From Anderseniella sp963759095 (GTDB lineage: Bacteria > Pseudomonadota > Alphaproteobacteria > Rhizobiales > Aestuariivirgaceae): a stretch of DNA of 64,000 nt. Of this stretch, positions 50,989 to 58,917 are shown piece after piece. The translations under genes and the position numbers were made by a program. Below the pieces are notes generated by a model that saw nothing but the letters and a program-made list of their open reading frames with translations, did no database searches and was not told where the DNA came from. How positions within the stretch are numbered: position 1 is the first letter of the stretch; every line of letters starts with the position of its first letter. The stretch spans positions 124,001 to 188,000 of the forward strand of contig CAVWYF010000036.1 in the NCBI GenBank assembly GCA_963759095.1. The letters run 5' to 3'.

Positions 50989-51216
50989 GTGCATGTAATT
51001 GTACGCGACAACAATGTAGACCAGGCGCTAAAGGCGCTGAAAAAGAAGATGCAGCGCGAAGGTATCTTCCGTGAAATGAAGCTGCGTGGTCACTTCGAAA
51101 AACCGTCCGAAAAGAAGGCACGCGAGAAGGCTGAAGCCATTCGCCGCTCGCGCAAGCTGGCCCGCAAGCGCGCTTTGCGCGAAGGTGGCGTCGTCGCCGG
51201 TCGCCGCGGCAAGTAA
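50989..51216 (+). CDS. rpsU: Ribosomal protein bS21
   Basis: 75 residues from GTG 50989 (GGGG about 9 nt upstream); TTG 50983 would be too close to that site. VIVRDNNVDQALKALKKKMQ and the basic KKAREKAEAIRRSRKLARKR are standard. S21 lies beside the 16S 3' end and assists initiation. A terminator follows. Confidence 0.95.
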   Translation: MHVIVRDNNVDQALKALKKKMQREGIFREMKLRGHFEKPSEKKAREKAEAIRRSRKLARKRALREGGVVAGRRGK

Positions 51217-51240
51217 CCTCAGCTTCCAGCTATTTGATTG

Positions 51241-51276
51241 AGCCTGCCCGGTGTCGTTCCGTGCGGGCTTTTTCGT
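51241..51276 (+). terminator. Rho-independent terminator of rpsU
   Basis: AGCCTGCCCGG, 7-nt loop, CCGTGCGGGCT, then TTTT; one mismatch and one G-T pair in an 11-bp stem. Confidence 0.85.
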
Positions 51277-51299
51277 GCGTGAAATTCTTCGGGCGTCTT

Positions 51300-51331
51300 A
51301 TACCAAAGGAAGCAATTGCTTCCTTTGGTAT
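51300..51331. repeat. Perfect 32-bp palindrome
   Basis: ATACCAAAGGAAGCAA joined directly to its exact reverse complement TTGCTTCCTTTGGTAT. No spacer and no mismatch. It touches the stop codon of the DUF6356 gene. The outer 12 bases recur at 52139-52150. Confidence 0.92.
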
Positions 51332-51549
51332 TATTGATCACCACGATTGGCAATCCGGGGATACAGGTCTTTCACGACATTACTGGCGGTTTTCTCAAAT
51401 GCACATGGCAGCACGCCGTGCACCATCGCTGCAAGGCCGGCACCTATGAGCTTCAGGCCAAATCTCGACGCAAACATGAAGTGTTCCGGGTAACTTTCGC
51501 CGACGCTGGCGGGGTGATCAAAAAGCGCGGCATCCAGGGTGCGTTTCAT
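51331..51549 (-). CDS. DUF6356-family small protein
   Basis: 72 residues from ATG 51549 with AAGGA 9 nt upstream. It contains the conserved DHPASVGESYPEHF and AMVHGVLPCAFEKTAS segments of DUF6356, a short alphaproteobacterial protein with one hydrophobic helix (residues 30-50). Function is unknown. It runs opposite to the Lrp gene and ends at the palindrome. Confidence 0.78.
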   Translation of the reverse strand: MKRTLDAALFDHPASVGESYPEHFMFASRFGLKLIGAGLAAMVHGVLPCAFEKTASNVVKDLYPRIANRGDQ

Positions 51550-51680
51550 GAAGCTGTTTCCTTGTCTGAAAAATCCTGCACACAAGATAGCCGCCAACAC
51601 ATCGAAAGGGTTCCCAATTTTCAATCATACTGGCTATACTCATGGGACAACATCCCATTGAAAGAAGGTTAGACGAAATA

Positions 51681-52139
51681 ATGGACCAGACAGATCGAAA
51701 AATCCTCACTCTCATCCAGCATGACGCCGGCCTGTCGCTGAACGACATGGCAGAACAGGTTCATCTGTCGCGCAATGCCTGCTGGAACCGGGTCAAGCAA
51801 ATGGAGGACAAGGGCATCATCCGCGCCCGCGTTACCCTGCTGGACCCTGAAAAACTCAATCTTGATCTGACCGTTTTCATTTCCGTGCGTACCAACAACC
51901 ACACAAGCGCCTGGCTTGAACGGTTTCACGCCGCAGTTCGCTCCCTGCCCGAAATCATCGGCATTTACCGCACAACCGGAGACGTGGATTACTTGCTGCA
52001 GGCGGTAGTGCCCAGCATGAAGGCCTATGACGCCTTGTACCAGCGCCTTATTTCAAAAATTGAACTGAACGACGTGTCGTCCAGCTTTGTCATGGAAGAA
52101 ATCAAGAGAACCACGGTATTGCCGCTGGATTATGCATGA
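51681..52139 (+). CDS. Lrp/AsnC-family transcriptional regulator
   Basis: 152 residues from ATG 51681; the frame is open from 51642. N-terminal helix-turn-helix (MDQTDRKILTLIQHDAGLSL, SRNACWNRVKQMEDKGII) and a C-terminal RAM effector domain. These proteins bind amino acids and regulate their metabolism. It diverges from the DUF6356 gene. The TGA stop overlaps the ATACCAAAGGAA 12-mer. Confidence 0.9.
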   Translation: MDQTDRKILTLIQHDAGLSLNDMAEQVHLSRNACWNRVKQMEDKGIIRARVTLLDPEKLNLDLTVFISVRTNNHTSAWLERFHAAVRSLPEIIGIYRTTGDVDYLLQAVVPSMKAYDALYQRLISKIELNDVSSSFVMEEIKRTTVLPLDYA

Positions 52140-52150
52140 TACCAAAGGAA
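52139..52150. repeat. Half copy (12 bp) of the 51300 palindrome
   Basis: ATACCAAAGGAA, identical to the left arm of the palindrome at 51300. It lies between two convergent stops, TGA of the Lrp gene (52137-52139) and TAG of the hydrolase (52151-52153). Confidence 0.7.
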
Positions 52151-52991
52151 CTATTCCGGCTCGATGCCGTTTGCCCTCAGAAAGCTCTTGATCGCACTCC
52201 AGCTGACCTCTGTCAGTGGGTCGATATGGCCATTGCCATCCATGTTCAGAAACTGTTTTGGCCCCGTGAAAGCCTCGTAAAGCCGCTTGCCCTGCGCATA
52301 AGGCACAACTCTGTCGCTGGTGCCGTGGAACACGAAGACCGGCGCAGTGACCTTCGGGGCATAGTCGATTGAGCGGTACTGATCCTTCATCAACAGGCCA
52401 ACCGGCAGGAACCAGTATCGCGTTCGCGCCACGTCCGCCGCAGATGTGAAGGGCGCTTCAAGAACAACTGCCAGAAGAACTCGTGTCGGGGTCTGCGGCC
52501 AACTGCGTTGCAACCCCGGTTCCCAGCGATTCTCCAAACAGGATGATCCTGGATGCGGGTATACCCTTTTGCTGCAGGAATTTCATGGCGGCGCGTCCGT
52601 CCTCGATAAGTCCGCTTTCGGTCGGACTGCCGCTCGACCCGCCATAGCCGCGCCAACTCAGCACTAGAACGCCAAACCCTTCCTGGTGAAACCCCCTGAA
52701 GCGTTCGGCCCGGTCGCCCAGCGTGCCGGCATTGCCATGCATGTACAAAATCACGGGAGCATCAGGTTTGGGCGGCAGTGCCAGCCACGAAACCAGCGTT
52801 TCGCCATCATCGGTTGCAATCGAAGCTGCAACAAAACCATCGAGTCCGAACTTGGCCGGATCCTCAAACCCCGTCCTGACACTTTGTTGCGGAAAATACT
52901 GAAAACTTCTCTGCGCCACGTACATGAACCCCGCCAATGCGAGATAGATGGAGACAACAACCAAAACGAAACTGATCATGGTTTTCTTCAT
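52151..52991 (-). pseudogene. Alpha/beta hydrolase, frameshifted
   Basis: Two overlapping frames together make one protein of about 280 residues. Residues 1-170 (start 52991) have a membrane anchor (ISFVLVVVSIYLALAGFMYV), the oxyanion MHGNAGT loop and the nucleophile GESLG (Ser155). After ADPDT the frame is lost and stops soon after, while the next frame continues RVLLAVVLEAPFTSAADVA and ends with HGTSDRVVPY and GNGHIDP, the acid and histidine of the triad. A one-base deletion near 52480-52487 explains it. A sequencing error cannot be excluded. Confidence 0.85.
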
Positions 52992-53003
52992 GTGTAAATT
53001 TGC

Positions 53004-53038
53004 AAAAAAGAAACCGGCAGCGCATGACTGCCGGTTTC
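53004..53038 (-). terminator. Terminator of the pnt operon
   Basis: Minus strand GAAACCGGCAG, 7-nt loop, CTGCCGGTTTC, then TTTTTT. Perfect 11-bp stem, 30 nt after the pntB stop. Confidence 0.93.
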
Positions 53039-53069
53039 AATAGTTACTCTGTCTTGCAGGCAAGGCACG

Positions 53070-54479
53070 TTAGTCCATTGCCTTGACGATGCCCTCAACC
53101 ATTTTCTTGGCGTCGCCCAGCAGCATCAGCGTGTTGTCACGATAGAACAGTGAGTTGTCGATACCCGCATAACCCGATGCCAGCGAGCGCTTTGAGAACA
53201 TCACGGTACCGGCGTTCCACACTTCCAGAACCGGCATGCCGAAGATCGGCGATTGCGGATCTTCCTTGGCTGCAGGATTGGTCACGTCATTGGCGCCAAT
53301 CACATAGGCAATGTCCGTGTTGGCAAACTCCGAGTTGATGTCTTCCAGCTCAAACACTTCATCGTATGGCACATTGGCTTCAGCCAGCAGCACGTTCATG
53401 TGACCCGGCATACGACCGGCAACCGGATGGATGGCATACTTGACCGTGACACCTGCCGCCTTCAGTTCATCCGCCAGTTCACGCAATGCATGCTGAGCCT
53501 GGGCCACAGCCATGCCATAGCCCGGCACGATGATAACTGAAGAAGCGTTCTTCAGCATGAAGCCGGCATCTTCTGCCGAGCCCTGCTTGACCGGTTTGAC
53601 TTCCCCGTCAGCGCCTGTTGCAGGCCCGGCAGTTTCGCCGCCAAAGCCGCCGAGGATGACCGAAATGAAGGACCGGTTCATGCCTTTGCACATGATGTAG
53701 GACAGGATGGCACCCGACGAGCCCACCAGCGCGCCGGTAATGATCAGTGCCGTGTTACCCAGTGTAAATCCGATACCTGCGGCCGCCCAGCCGGAATATG
53801 AATTCAGCATCGACACAACCACCGGCATGTCGGCACCACCGATCGGGATGATGATGAGAACACCGAATACCAGGGCCAGAACCACGATCAGCCAGAACGC
53901 GGTTGTCGACTGGGATGCCATGAGCCAGATGATGGAGATGATAATCGCAGCAAACAGGCCGATATTGATGATGTGTCGCATAGGCAGCATGATCGGTGCG
54001 CCAGACACGCGGCCTGACAATTTGCCGAAGGCGATAACAGAACCGGTAAATGTAATTGCGCCAATGCCGGCGCCGAGCGCCATCTCAAGCAATGAAGCTG
54101 CCGCGATGTGGCCTGCAGCATCGGAAATCTCGAACGCGCCCGGCGAATAAAGTGCCGCTGCCGCCACAAATACCGCAGCAAGACCGACCAGCGAGTGGAA
54201 GGCCGCAACAAGTTCCGGCATTGCCGTCATTGGAATGTTCTTCGCCGTGTAGGCACCGATGCCGCCGCCAATGGCGATGGCAAGGATGATCAGGCCCCAT
54301 GTGGTGGCCGAACCGACACCCATGAGCAGCATCGTGGTCACAACCGCGACCGCCATGCCGATCATGCCGAACTGATTACCCTGTCTTGATGATTCAGGAT
54401 GCGAAAGCCCGCGCAGCGCCAGAATGAACAGGACGCCTGAAACGAGGTACAGAAGAGCCGCGATATTTGCTGACATCAC
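53070..54479 (-). CDS. pntB: NAD(P) transhydrogenase subunit beta
   Basis: 469 residues. About nine membrane helices followed by the NADP-binding domain III (VIIVPGYGMAVAQAQHALRE, IHPVAGRMPGHMNVLLAEA, VIGANDVTNPAA). With PntAA and PntAB it forms the proton-translocating transhydrogenase that makes NADPH from NADH using the proton gradient. It overlaps pntAB by 4 nt. Confidence 0.97.
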   Translation of the reverse strand: MMSANIAALLYLVSGVLFILALRGLSHPESSRQGNQFGMIGMAVAVVTTMLLMGVGSATTWGLIILAIAIGGGIGAYTAKNIPMTAMPELVAAFHSLVGLAAVFVAAAALYSPGAFEISDAAGHIAAASLLEMALGAGIGAITFTGSVIAFGKLSGRVSGAPIMLPMRHIINIGLFAAIIISIIWLMASQSTTAFWLIVVLALVFGVLIIIPIGGADMPVVVSMLNSYSGWAAAGIGFTLGNTALIITGALVGSSGAILSYIMCKGMNRSFISVILGGFGGETAGPATGADGEVKPVKQGSAEDAGFMLKNASSVIIVPGYGMAVAQAQHALRELADELKAAGVTVKYAIHPVAGRMPGHMNVLLAEANVPYDEVFELEDINSEFANTDIAYVIGANDVTNPAAKEDPQSPIFGMPVLEVWNAGTVMFSKRSLASGYAGIDNSLFYRDNTLMLLGDAKKMVEGIVKAMD

Positions 54480-54946
54480 TTGGCTTCCTTCTTCTTGTAC
54501 ATAGCCAGCATTCGCTGGGTAACCAGGAAGCCGCCGAATATGTTAACGCTGGCAAAAATCAGGGCAATGAAGCCGAACACCATGGCCGCCGTTGAACCGG
54601 ACGCCACCGCACCGGCCCCAACCGCCAGCAAGGCGCCTACCACGATGACCGAGGAGATTGCATTGGTCACCGACATCAACGGTGTGTGCAGCGCTGGTGT
54701 CACCTGCCACACGACATAATAGCCGACGAAAATCGCCAGCACGAAGATGGCCAGGCGAAACACAAATGGATCAATGCCTGTTGCAGCACCCGCTGCAGCA
54801 CCTGCACCATCAGCAATCAATTGCGCCTGGTCAGCAAGGACCTGCGCCTGCTCAGAAGCGGTGCGTGCGGTCTCTGCTGCATTTCGGGCAGCTTCGGCTG
54901 CCGCTTTTGCAGCCTCAGCCACTTGTTCCGGGGTCATTCCTGCCAT
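54476..54946 (-). CDS. pntAB: NAD(P) transhydrogenase subunit alpha, part 2
   Basis: 156 residues. An unusually long Ala/Glu-rich N-terminal helix (AEAAKAAAEAARNAAETA, to about residue 50) precedes the membrane segment typical of PntAB (FVFRLAIFVLAIFVGYYVVW and TPLMSVTNAISSVIVVGAL). The split alpha subunit is the alphaproteobacterial arrangement. Confidence 0.93.
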   Translation of the reverse strand: MAGMTPEQVAEAAKAAAEAARNAAETARTASEQAQVLADQAQLIADGAGAAAGAATGIDPFVFRLAIFVLAIFVGYYVVWQVTPALHTPLMSVTNAISSVIVVGALLAVGAGAVASGSTAAMVFGFIALIFASVNIFGGFLVTQRMLAMYKKKEAK

Positions 54947-54950
54947 TGCC

Positions 54951-56081
54951 CTAACTCCCCTTCTTTGCTGTCAGAACCGGATGCACAATTTTACCATCGC
55001 GCATCAGTCCGCAACCGGTGATGATTTCATCTTCCCAGTCGAGCTTCATTTCACCTTCCGGTGACACCATCAGATCGACAAAATTCTGCAGGTTCTTTGC
55101 GTAAAGCGATGAGGCATTGCCGGCAAGTTTGCCGGGCAGATTCTCATGCCCCATAATCGCAACACCCTTGTGATCAACGATCTCGCCGGATTTCGACAGC
55201 GGACAGTTGCCGCCACGCTCCACAGCCATGTCGACGATAATAGATCCGGCCTTCATGCTCTCAACCATTGCCTTGGTCACCAGCACAGGAGCGGGACGAC
55301 CGGGGATCAGCGCCGTTGTAATGACGATGTCCTGGCCCTTGATATGATTGGCGACCAGTTCGGCCTGTTTCTTCTTGTCTTCGGCGGAAAGCTCCTTGGC
55401 GTAACCGCCTTCCGTCGCCGCGTCTGCCATGCCCTCAACGAACACAAACTTCGCGCCAAGCGAGGCAACCTGCTCGCCTGCTGCTGCGCGAACATCTGTT
55501 GCCGACACGACAGCACCAAGGCGCCGCGCCGTTGCAATGGCCTGCAGACCGGCCACACCGGCACCCATGACAAACACGCGCGCGGCAGGAACCGTGCCTG
55601 CAGCAGTCATCATCATCGGAAAGGCGCGGCTGAAGTGTTCCGCGGCATCAATCACCGCCTTGTAGCCGGCAAGGTTTGCCTGTGACGACAGCACATCCAT
55701 TGACTGGGCGCGGGTAATGCGCGGGACCAGTTCCATGGAAAATGCCGAGACACCCTGTTTTGCCATCGCATCCAGATTTTTGCGATCACCGTACGGATCA
55801 AGCTGAGCAGCAACAATGGCGCCCTTCTTGAGAGACTTCAGGCTTGCATCGGGCAACCGGCGCACCGCCAGCACAATGTCGGCATCCTTAAGGACTGCAG
55901 CACCCTTGGCAATCTTTGCACCCGCAGCCTTGAACGCATCATCCGACATGAAGGAACCGGCACCGGCACCCTGCTCGACACACACGGTAAGCCCCTTCTT
56001 CACATAGGCTTTTACGGCATCGGGTGATACCGCAACACGGCTTTCACCTGCTGCCGTTTCTAGTGGGACAGCTATCTTCAT
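54951..56081 (-). CDS. pntAA: NAD(P) transhydrogenase subunit alpha, part 1 (NAD-binding)
   Basis: 376 residues. AlaDH/PNT fold: KIAVPLETAAGESRVAVSPD at the start, the NAD-binding VMGAGVAGLQAIATARRLGA, and TTALIPGRPAPVLV. It binds NADH and delivers hydride to PntB. First gene of the operon after the small oxidase-subunit-like gene. Confidence 0.97.
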   Translation of the reverse strand: MKIAVPLETAAGESRVAVSPDAVKAYVKKGLTVCVEQGAGAGSFMSDDAFKAAGAKIAKGAAVLKDADIVLAVRRLPDASLKSLKKGAIVAAQLDPYGDRKNLDAMAKQGVSAFSMELVPRITRAQSMDVLSSQANLAGYKAVIDAAEHFSRAFPMMMTAAGTVPAARVFVMGAGVAGLQAIATARRLGAVVSATDVRAAAGEQVASLGAKFVFVEGMADAATEGGYAKELSAEDKKKQAELVANHIKGQDIVITTALIPGRPAPVLVTKAMVESMKAGSIIVDMAVERGGNCPLSKSGEIVDHKGVAIMGHENLPGKLAGNASSLYAKNLQNFVDLMVSPEGEMKLDWEDEIITGCGLMRDGKIVHPVLTAKKGS

Positions 56082-56135
56082 GGGCTACTCCAATCAATCT
56101 GCAGTGAAATGCGCAGAGGTGCCTGTTCAGGCTTG

Positions 56136-56438
56136 TCAGGAAACCAGCATTGCAGCGAACAGGGCAAACAATGCCGCGACGCCGCCGGAAAGAAGCCAGT
56201 TTCCGGAGCCGATTCGAACGTCAATGATCAACGCAATCGCCCCGACGATCAAACCGGCAAAGCCGTAGAAAAGCGACCCGACCGGACCGAAGGCAAACAG
56301 GCACAAGGAGGTCAGAATGATAAAGCATGCAATGCTGAGCGCCACGGCATACTTCACAAAACCCTGGTAGGTGGCCGCATGATCGGTTGAACCGGAAGGG
56401 TCGAGAGTTTCCGCAGTGAAACGGTCGTGTTCAGACAT
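56136..56438 (-). CDS. aa3-type cytochrome c oxidase subunit IV domain protein
   Basis: 100 residues from ATG 56438 (AGGGG upstream); the longer frame to 56528 is rejected. A short N-terminal region (DHAATYQGFVKYAVALSIAC) matches the COX4_pro_2 motif of bacterial aa3-oxidase subunit IV, and two or three further hydrophobic helices follow. It lies 54 nt upstream of pntAA on the same strand, a linkage common in rhizobia. Whether it binds the oxidase is not shown. Confidence 0.75.
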   Translation of the reverse strand: MSEHDRFTAETLDPSGSTDHAATYQGFVKYAVALSIACFIILTSLCLFAFGPVGSLFYGFAGLIVGAIALIIDVRIGSGNWLLSGGVAALFALFAAMLVS

Positions 56439-56579
56439 TTGTAAAAGCCCCTGAAAAGCTGAAATTGAACAATCGGGAAGAGCGAACCGCCACAATACGG
56501 GCAGGCATCCCGAAAAATCAACTTGCAATAGCGTTCACAGCATTTCCACTGGTTTAAACGCCGCACCTTTGACACGCCG

Positions 56580-57974
56580 TCAGGCAGCCTCAATTGCAGG
56601 CGCAACTCCGGCTGCCTGCAAGGCCTTGGCCTGTCGCTCACCCACTGTTTCAAGCTCATGGGACTGGAGTGCATTTTCGAACAGTTGATGGAAATTCATT
56701 TCAGCCCGCAAATGAATGAACACGGATCCAAGTCCGATCGCCGCGCGGTCCATGAACACAAATTCTCGCGGCACCCGCACCGGGCCTTTTTCCTTCAACT
56801 GCTTGTGAACCGTGAACGCCTGTTGACGGCCATATTGGGCCGCAGATCCCGATCCGTCGGAAATTCTCATGACCTTGTCCGTCAGAAGCGGCCCGTAAAT
56901 GAAGCGCGCCCACACATTCAGAATATCAATCAGCTCATTGTTGAGGCCCGTGAAGCCCCAGATATCGTAGGCCGATACAATCCTGTCGCGATCATCCGCC
57001 TGCAAACCCCGGTAAAGTTCCACCACACCCTTTACGAATGACGGCGGAAACACGCGTACACAACCGAAATCCAGCAGGTTCAGACCCTGTGGCTCCCCGG
57101 CACCATCAGACCATGCAGTGTAATTGCCAAGATGCGGGTCGCCATGGATGACGCCATGGCTGGTGAACGGCCGCCACCATGCCTCAAACATGTTGCGGCA
57201 CAACATGTTGCGCACGTCCTGCGCGTCATCCTTGAATTCAAGCAGTTTGCGGCCTTCCAGCCACTGCATGGTGATCAAGCGGCCGGTAGACAGATCTTCG
57301 TGCAAGTCAGGGATGTGAATGTCAGGCCGGTCTGCCAGTACAGCCTTGTACAACCGCATGTGACCTGCTTCACGTACATAATCAAGTTCCTCACGCAGCC
57401 GGGCGCCGATCTCGCCGGCAATCTCGGTCGTGTCGATGGCCTTGCTGATTTGCCGGTGCAGCACAAACAACACTTTAAGCTGCGACAGATCGGCTTCAAC
57501 AGCTGACGCCATATCAGGATACTGCAGTTTGCAGGCCAGCGACTCACCGCTGAGCGATGTGGCGCGATGCACCTGGCCGAGCGAGGCGGCAGCGGTTGCT
57601 TCACGTTCAAACGACGCAAACCTGTCCTGCCAGTCCGCGCCCAGTTCGGCTGCCATGCGACGGCGCACGAACGGCCATCCCATGGCCGGTGCCTCGTTCT
57701 GCAATTGCGCCAGTTCTTCTGCAAACTCCGCAGGCAGTGCTTCGGGAATGGTTGCCAGCAACTGCGCAACCTTCATAAGCGGGCCTTTCAGGGACCCCAG
57801 CGCCTGTCTGAACAGTTTTGCTTCCGCCAGATGGTCCTTGTCGGACGAAAACGCCCGGCTTGCCGCAACGCGCGCTACCGCAGAACCGACGCCGGTTCCG
57901 ACCTTTGCATATCGCGACAACCGGCCGGTCAGTGAATTGGCCTCGGTATCCTTCTGGTCCGATTTGTCGTTCAC
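56580..57974 (-). CDS. ABC1/UbiB-family atypical kinase
   Basis: 464 residues. Family motifs: K68-V-A-Q71 where most members have KxGQ, the Ala-rich nucleotide loop AAASLGQVHRA, the catalytic VIHGDPHLGNY and the metal-binding LLDFGCV. UbiB/COQ8 proteins are ATPases needed for ubiquinone synthesis; this is a shorter soluble-type paralogue without C-terminal membrane helices. It overlaps the DUF3445 gene by 4 nt and is the last gene of the pepF operon. Confidence 0.9.
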   Translation of the reverse strand: MNDKSDQKDTEANSLTGRLSRYAKVGTGVGSAVARVAASRAFSSDKDHLAEAKLFRQALGSLKGPLMKVAQLLATIPEALPAEFAEELAQLQNEAPAMGWPFVRRRMAAELGADWQDRFASFEREATAAASLGQVHRATSLSGESLACKLQYPDMASAVEADLSQLKVLFVLHRQISKAIDTTEIAGEIGARLREELDYVREAGHMRLYKAVLADRPDIHIPDLHEDLSTGRLITMQWLEGRKLLEFKDDAQDVRNMLCRNMFEAWWRPFTSHGVIHGDPHLGNYTAWSDGAGEPQGLNLLDFGCVRVFPPSFVKGVVELYRGLQADDRDRIVSAYDIWGFTGLNNELIDILNVWARFIYGPLLTDKVMRISDGSGSAAQYGRQQAFTVHKQLKEKGPVRVPREFVFMDRAAIGLGSVFIHLRAEMNFHQLFENALQSHELETVGERQAKALQAAGVAPAIEAA

Positions 57975-58894
57975 TTTTCGCCCTGTTCCGCCAGCGAAGA
58001 CAGTTCTGCGAGAACCACGTCGCGATGATCGGAAATTCCCTTGTAGGCAAGCTCTTCTGCGTCAAGGTCTTCTATATGATGTTTCAGCCGGGCCGCAATT
58101 TGACGTCTTTCTGGATGTGTCATGAGCAGTGAAACGGGATCAACAACGATCTGGATTGTAAACAGCACGTCACCGGACTTCGGCAATCTTGTCAGGGTCT
58201 GGCGTTCCGCACGCAACCAGGTACCTGTAAAGAAACCGCCTGAGGTGTCAGTCCACCTGGTATGCGTGGAATGGCTGAACGGATGATGCAGGTCCGGCAC
58301 CTCGTAGATAGACCAATTGCACCGCTCAACCGGATGACCTGTTTTGAGATTGTCGAAGATGCGGTCGATCAGACTGGCGGTTCGCGTTCCCGGCCCGAAA
58401 CCCGGCACGGGTGCATGCACTTCGGCAATCGGTTTGGAAAACTTGTCCGCCAGCACCCAGGTCGACGGAAAACACACCGCAGCCGCTGCAATGCGGTATC
58501 CGGCACTGCCCTTGCGCATGATAACCAGATCATCCTGAACCAGCCGGCAGGCAAGCTCCAGCGGCGCGTGAGCATAGTCTGAAACCTTCAAGGTCAGTTC
58601 GGCAGGCACCACAGTCACACTGTCACCGGATACCTTGTAGATATCCGGAAAGACGCGCGGAAGATGGTCCAGCAGCAGTGCCAGCGTCTCGGCCTGCGCC
58701 GCAAGCGTGTCGTCCTCTGCCTGGAACACGGCCTCGCGCCGTTCCGCAAAATGCTCAGCCTTGTCGCGCAACTGGTCCGCCAGATGTACATCCGGCATAA
58801 TCCAGTCAACCGGATCAAGTGCCGACAGTCCCACGGAGAACGGTCTCGCCAACTTGTCCGGGTTCAGGGCCGAATGGGGTGAAAGATCTCTCAT
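57971..58894 (-). CDS. DUF3445 / heme-dependent oxidative N-demethylase family protein
   Basis: 307 residues from ATG 58894, 13 nt after the pepF stop; the longer frame to 59005 lies inside pepF. Conserved segments include FSVGLSALDPVDWIMPD at the N-terminus and FPSTWVLADKFSKPIAEVHAPVPGF. Members of this family (HdnA, and DmmD of dimethylamine oxidation) bind heme and take part in N-demethylation. The partner subunits are not encoded here. Confidence 0.85.
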   Translation of the reverse strand: MRDLSPHSALNPDKLARPFSVGLSALDPVDWIMPDVHLADQLRDKAEHFAERREAVFQAEDDTLAAQAETLALLLDHLPRVFPDIYKVSGDSVTVVPAELTLKVSDYAHAPLELACRLVQDDLVIMRKGSAGYRIAAAAVCFPSTWVLADKFSKPIAEVHAPVPGFGPGTRTASLIDRIFDNLKTGHPVERCNWSIYEVPDLHHPFSHSTHTRWTDTSGGFFTGTWLRAERQTLTRLPKSGDVLFTIQIVVDPVSLLMTHPERRQIAARLKHHIEDLDAEELAYKGISDHRDVVLAELSSLAEQGEK

Positions 58895-58902
58895 CTCATT
58901 TC

Positions 58903-58917
58903 TAGGGTCAGGACCCG
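58903..58917. repeat. Short palindrome TAGGGTC-AG-GACCC at the pepF stop
   Basis: A copy of the AGGGTC-GACCCT family. Read on the minus strand the sequence GGGTCCTGACCC places TGA (58908-58910) in frame as the stop codon of pepF. It also lies just before the start of the DUF3445 gene. Confidence 0.65.
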
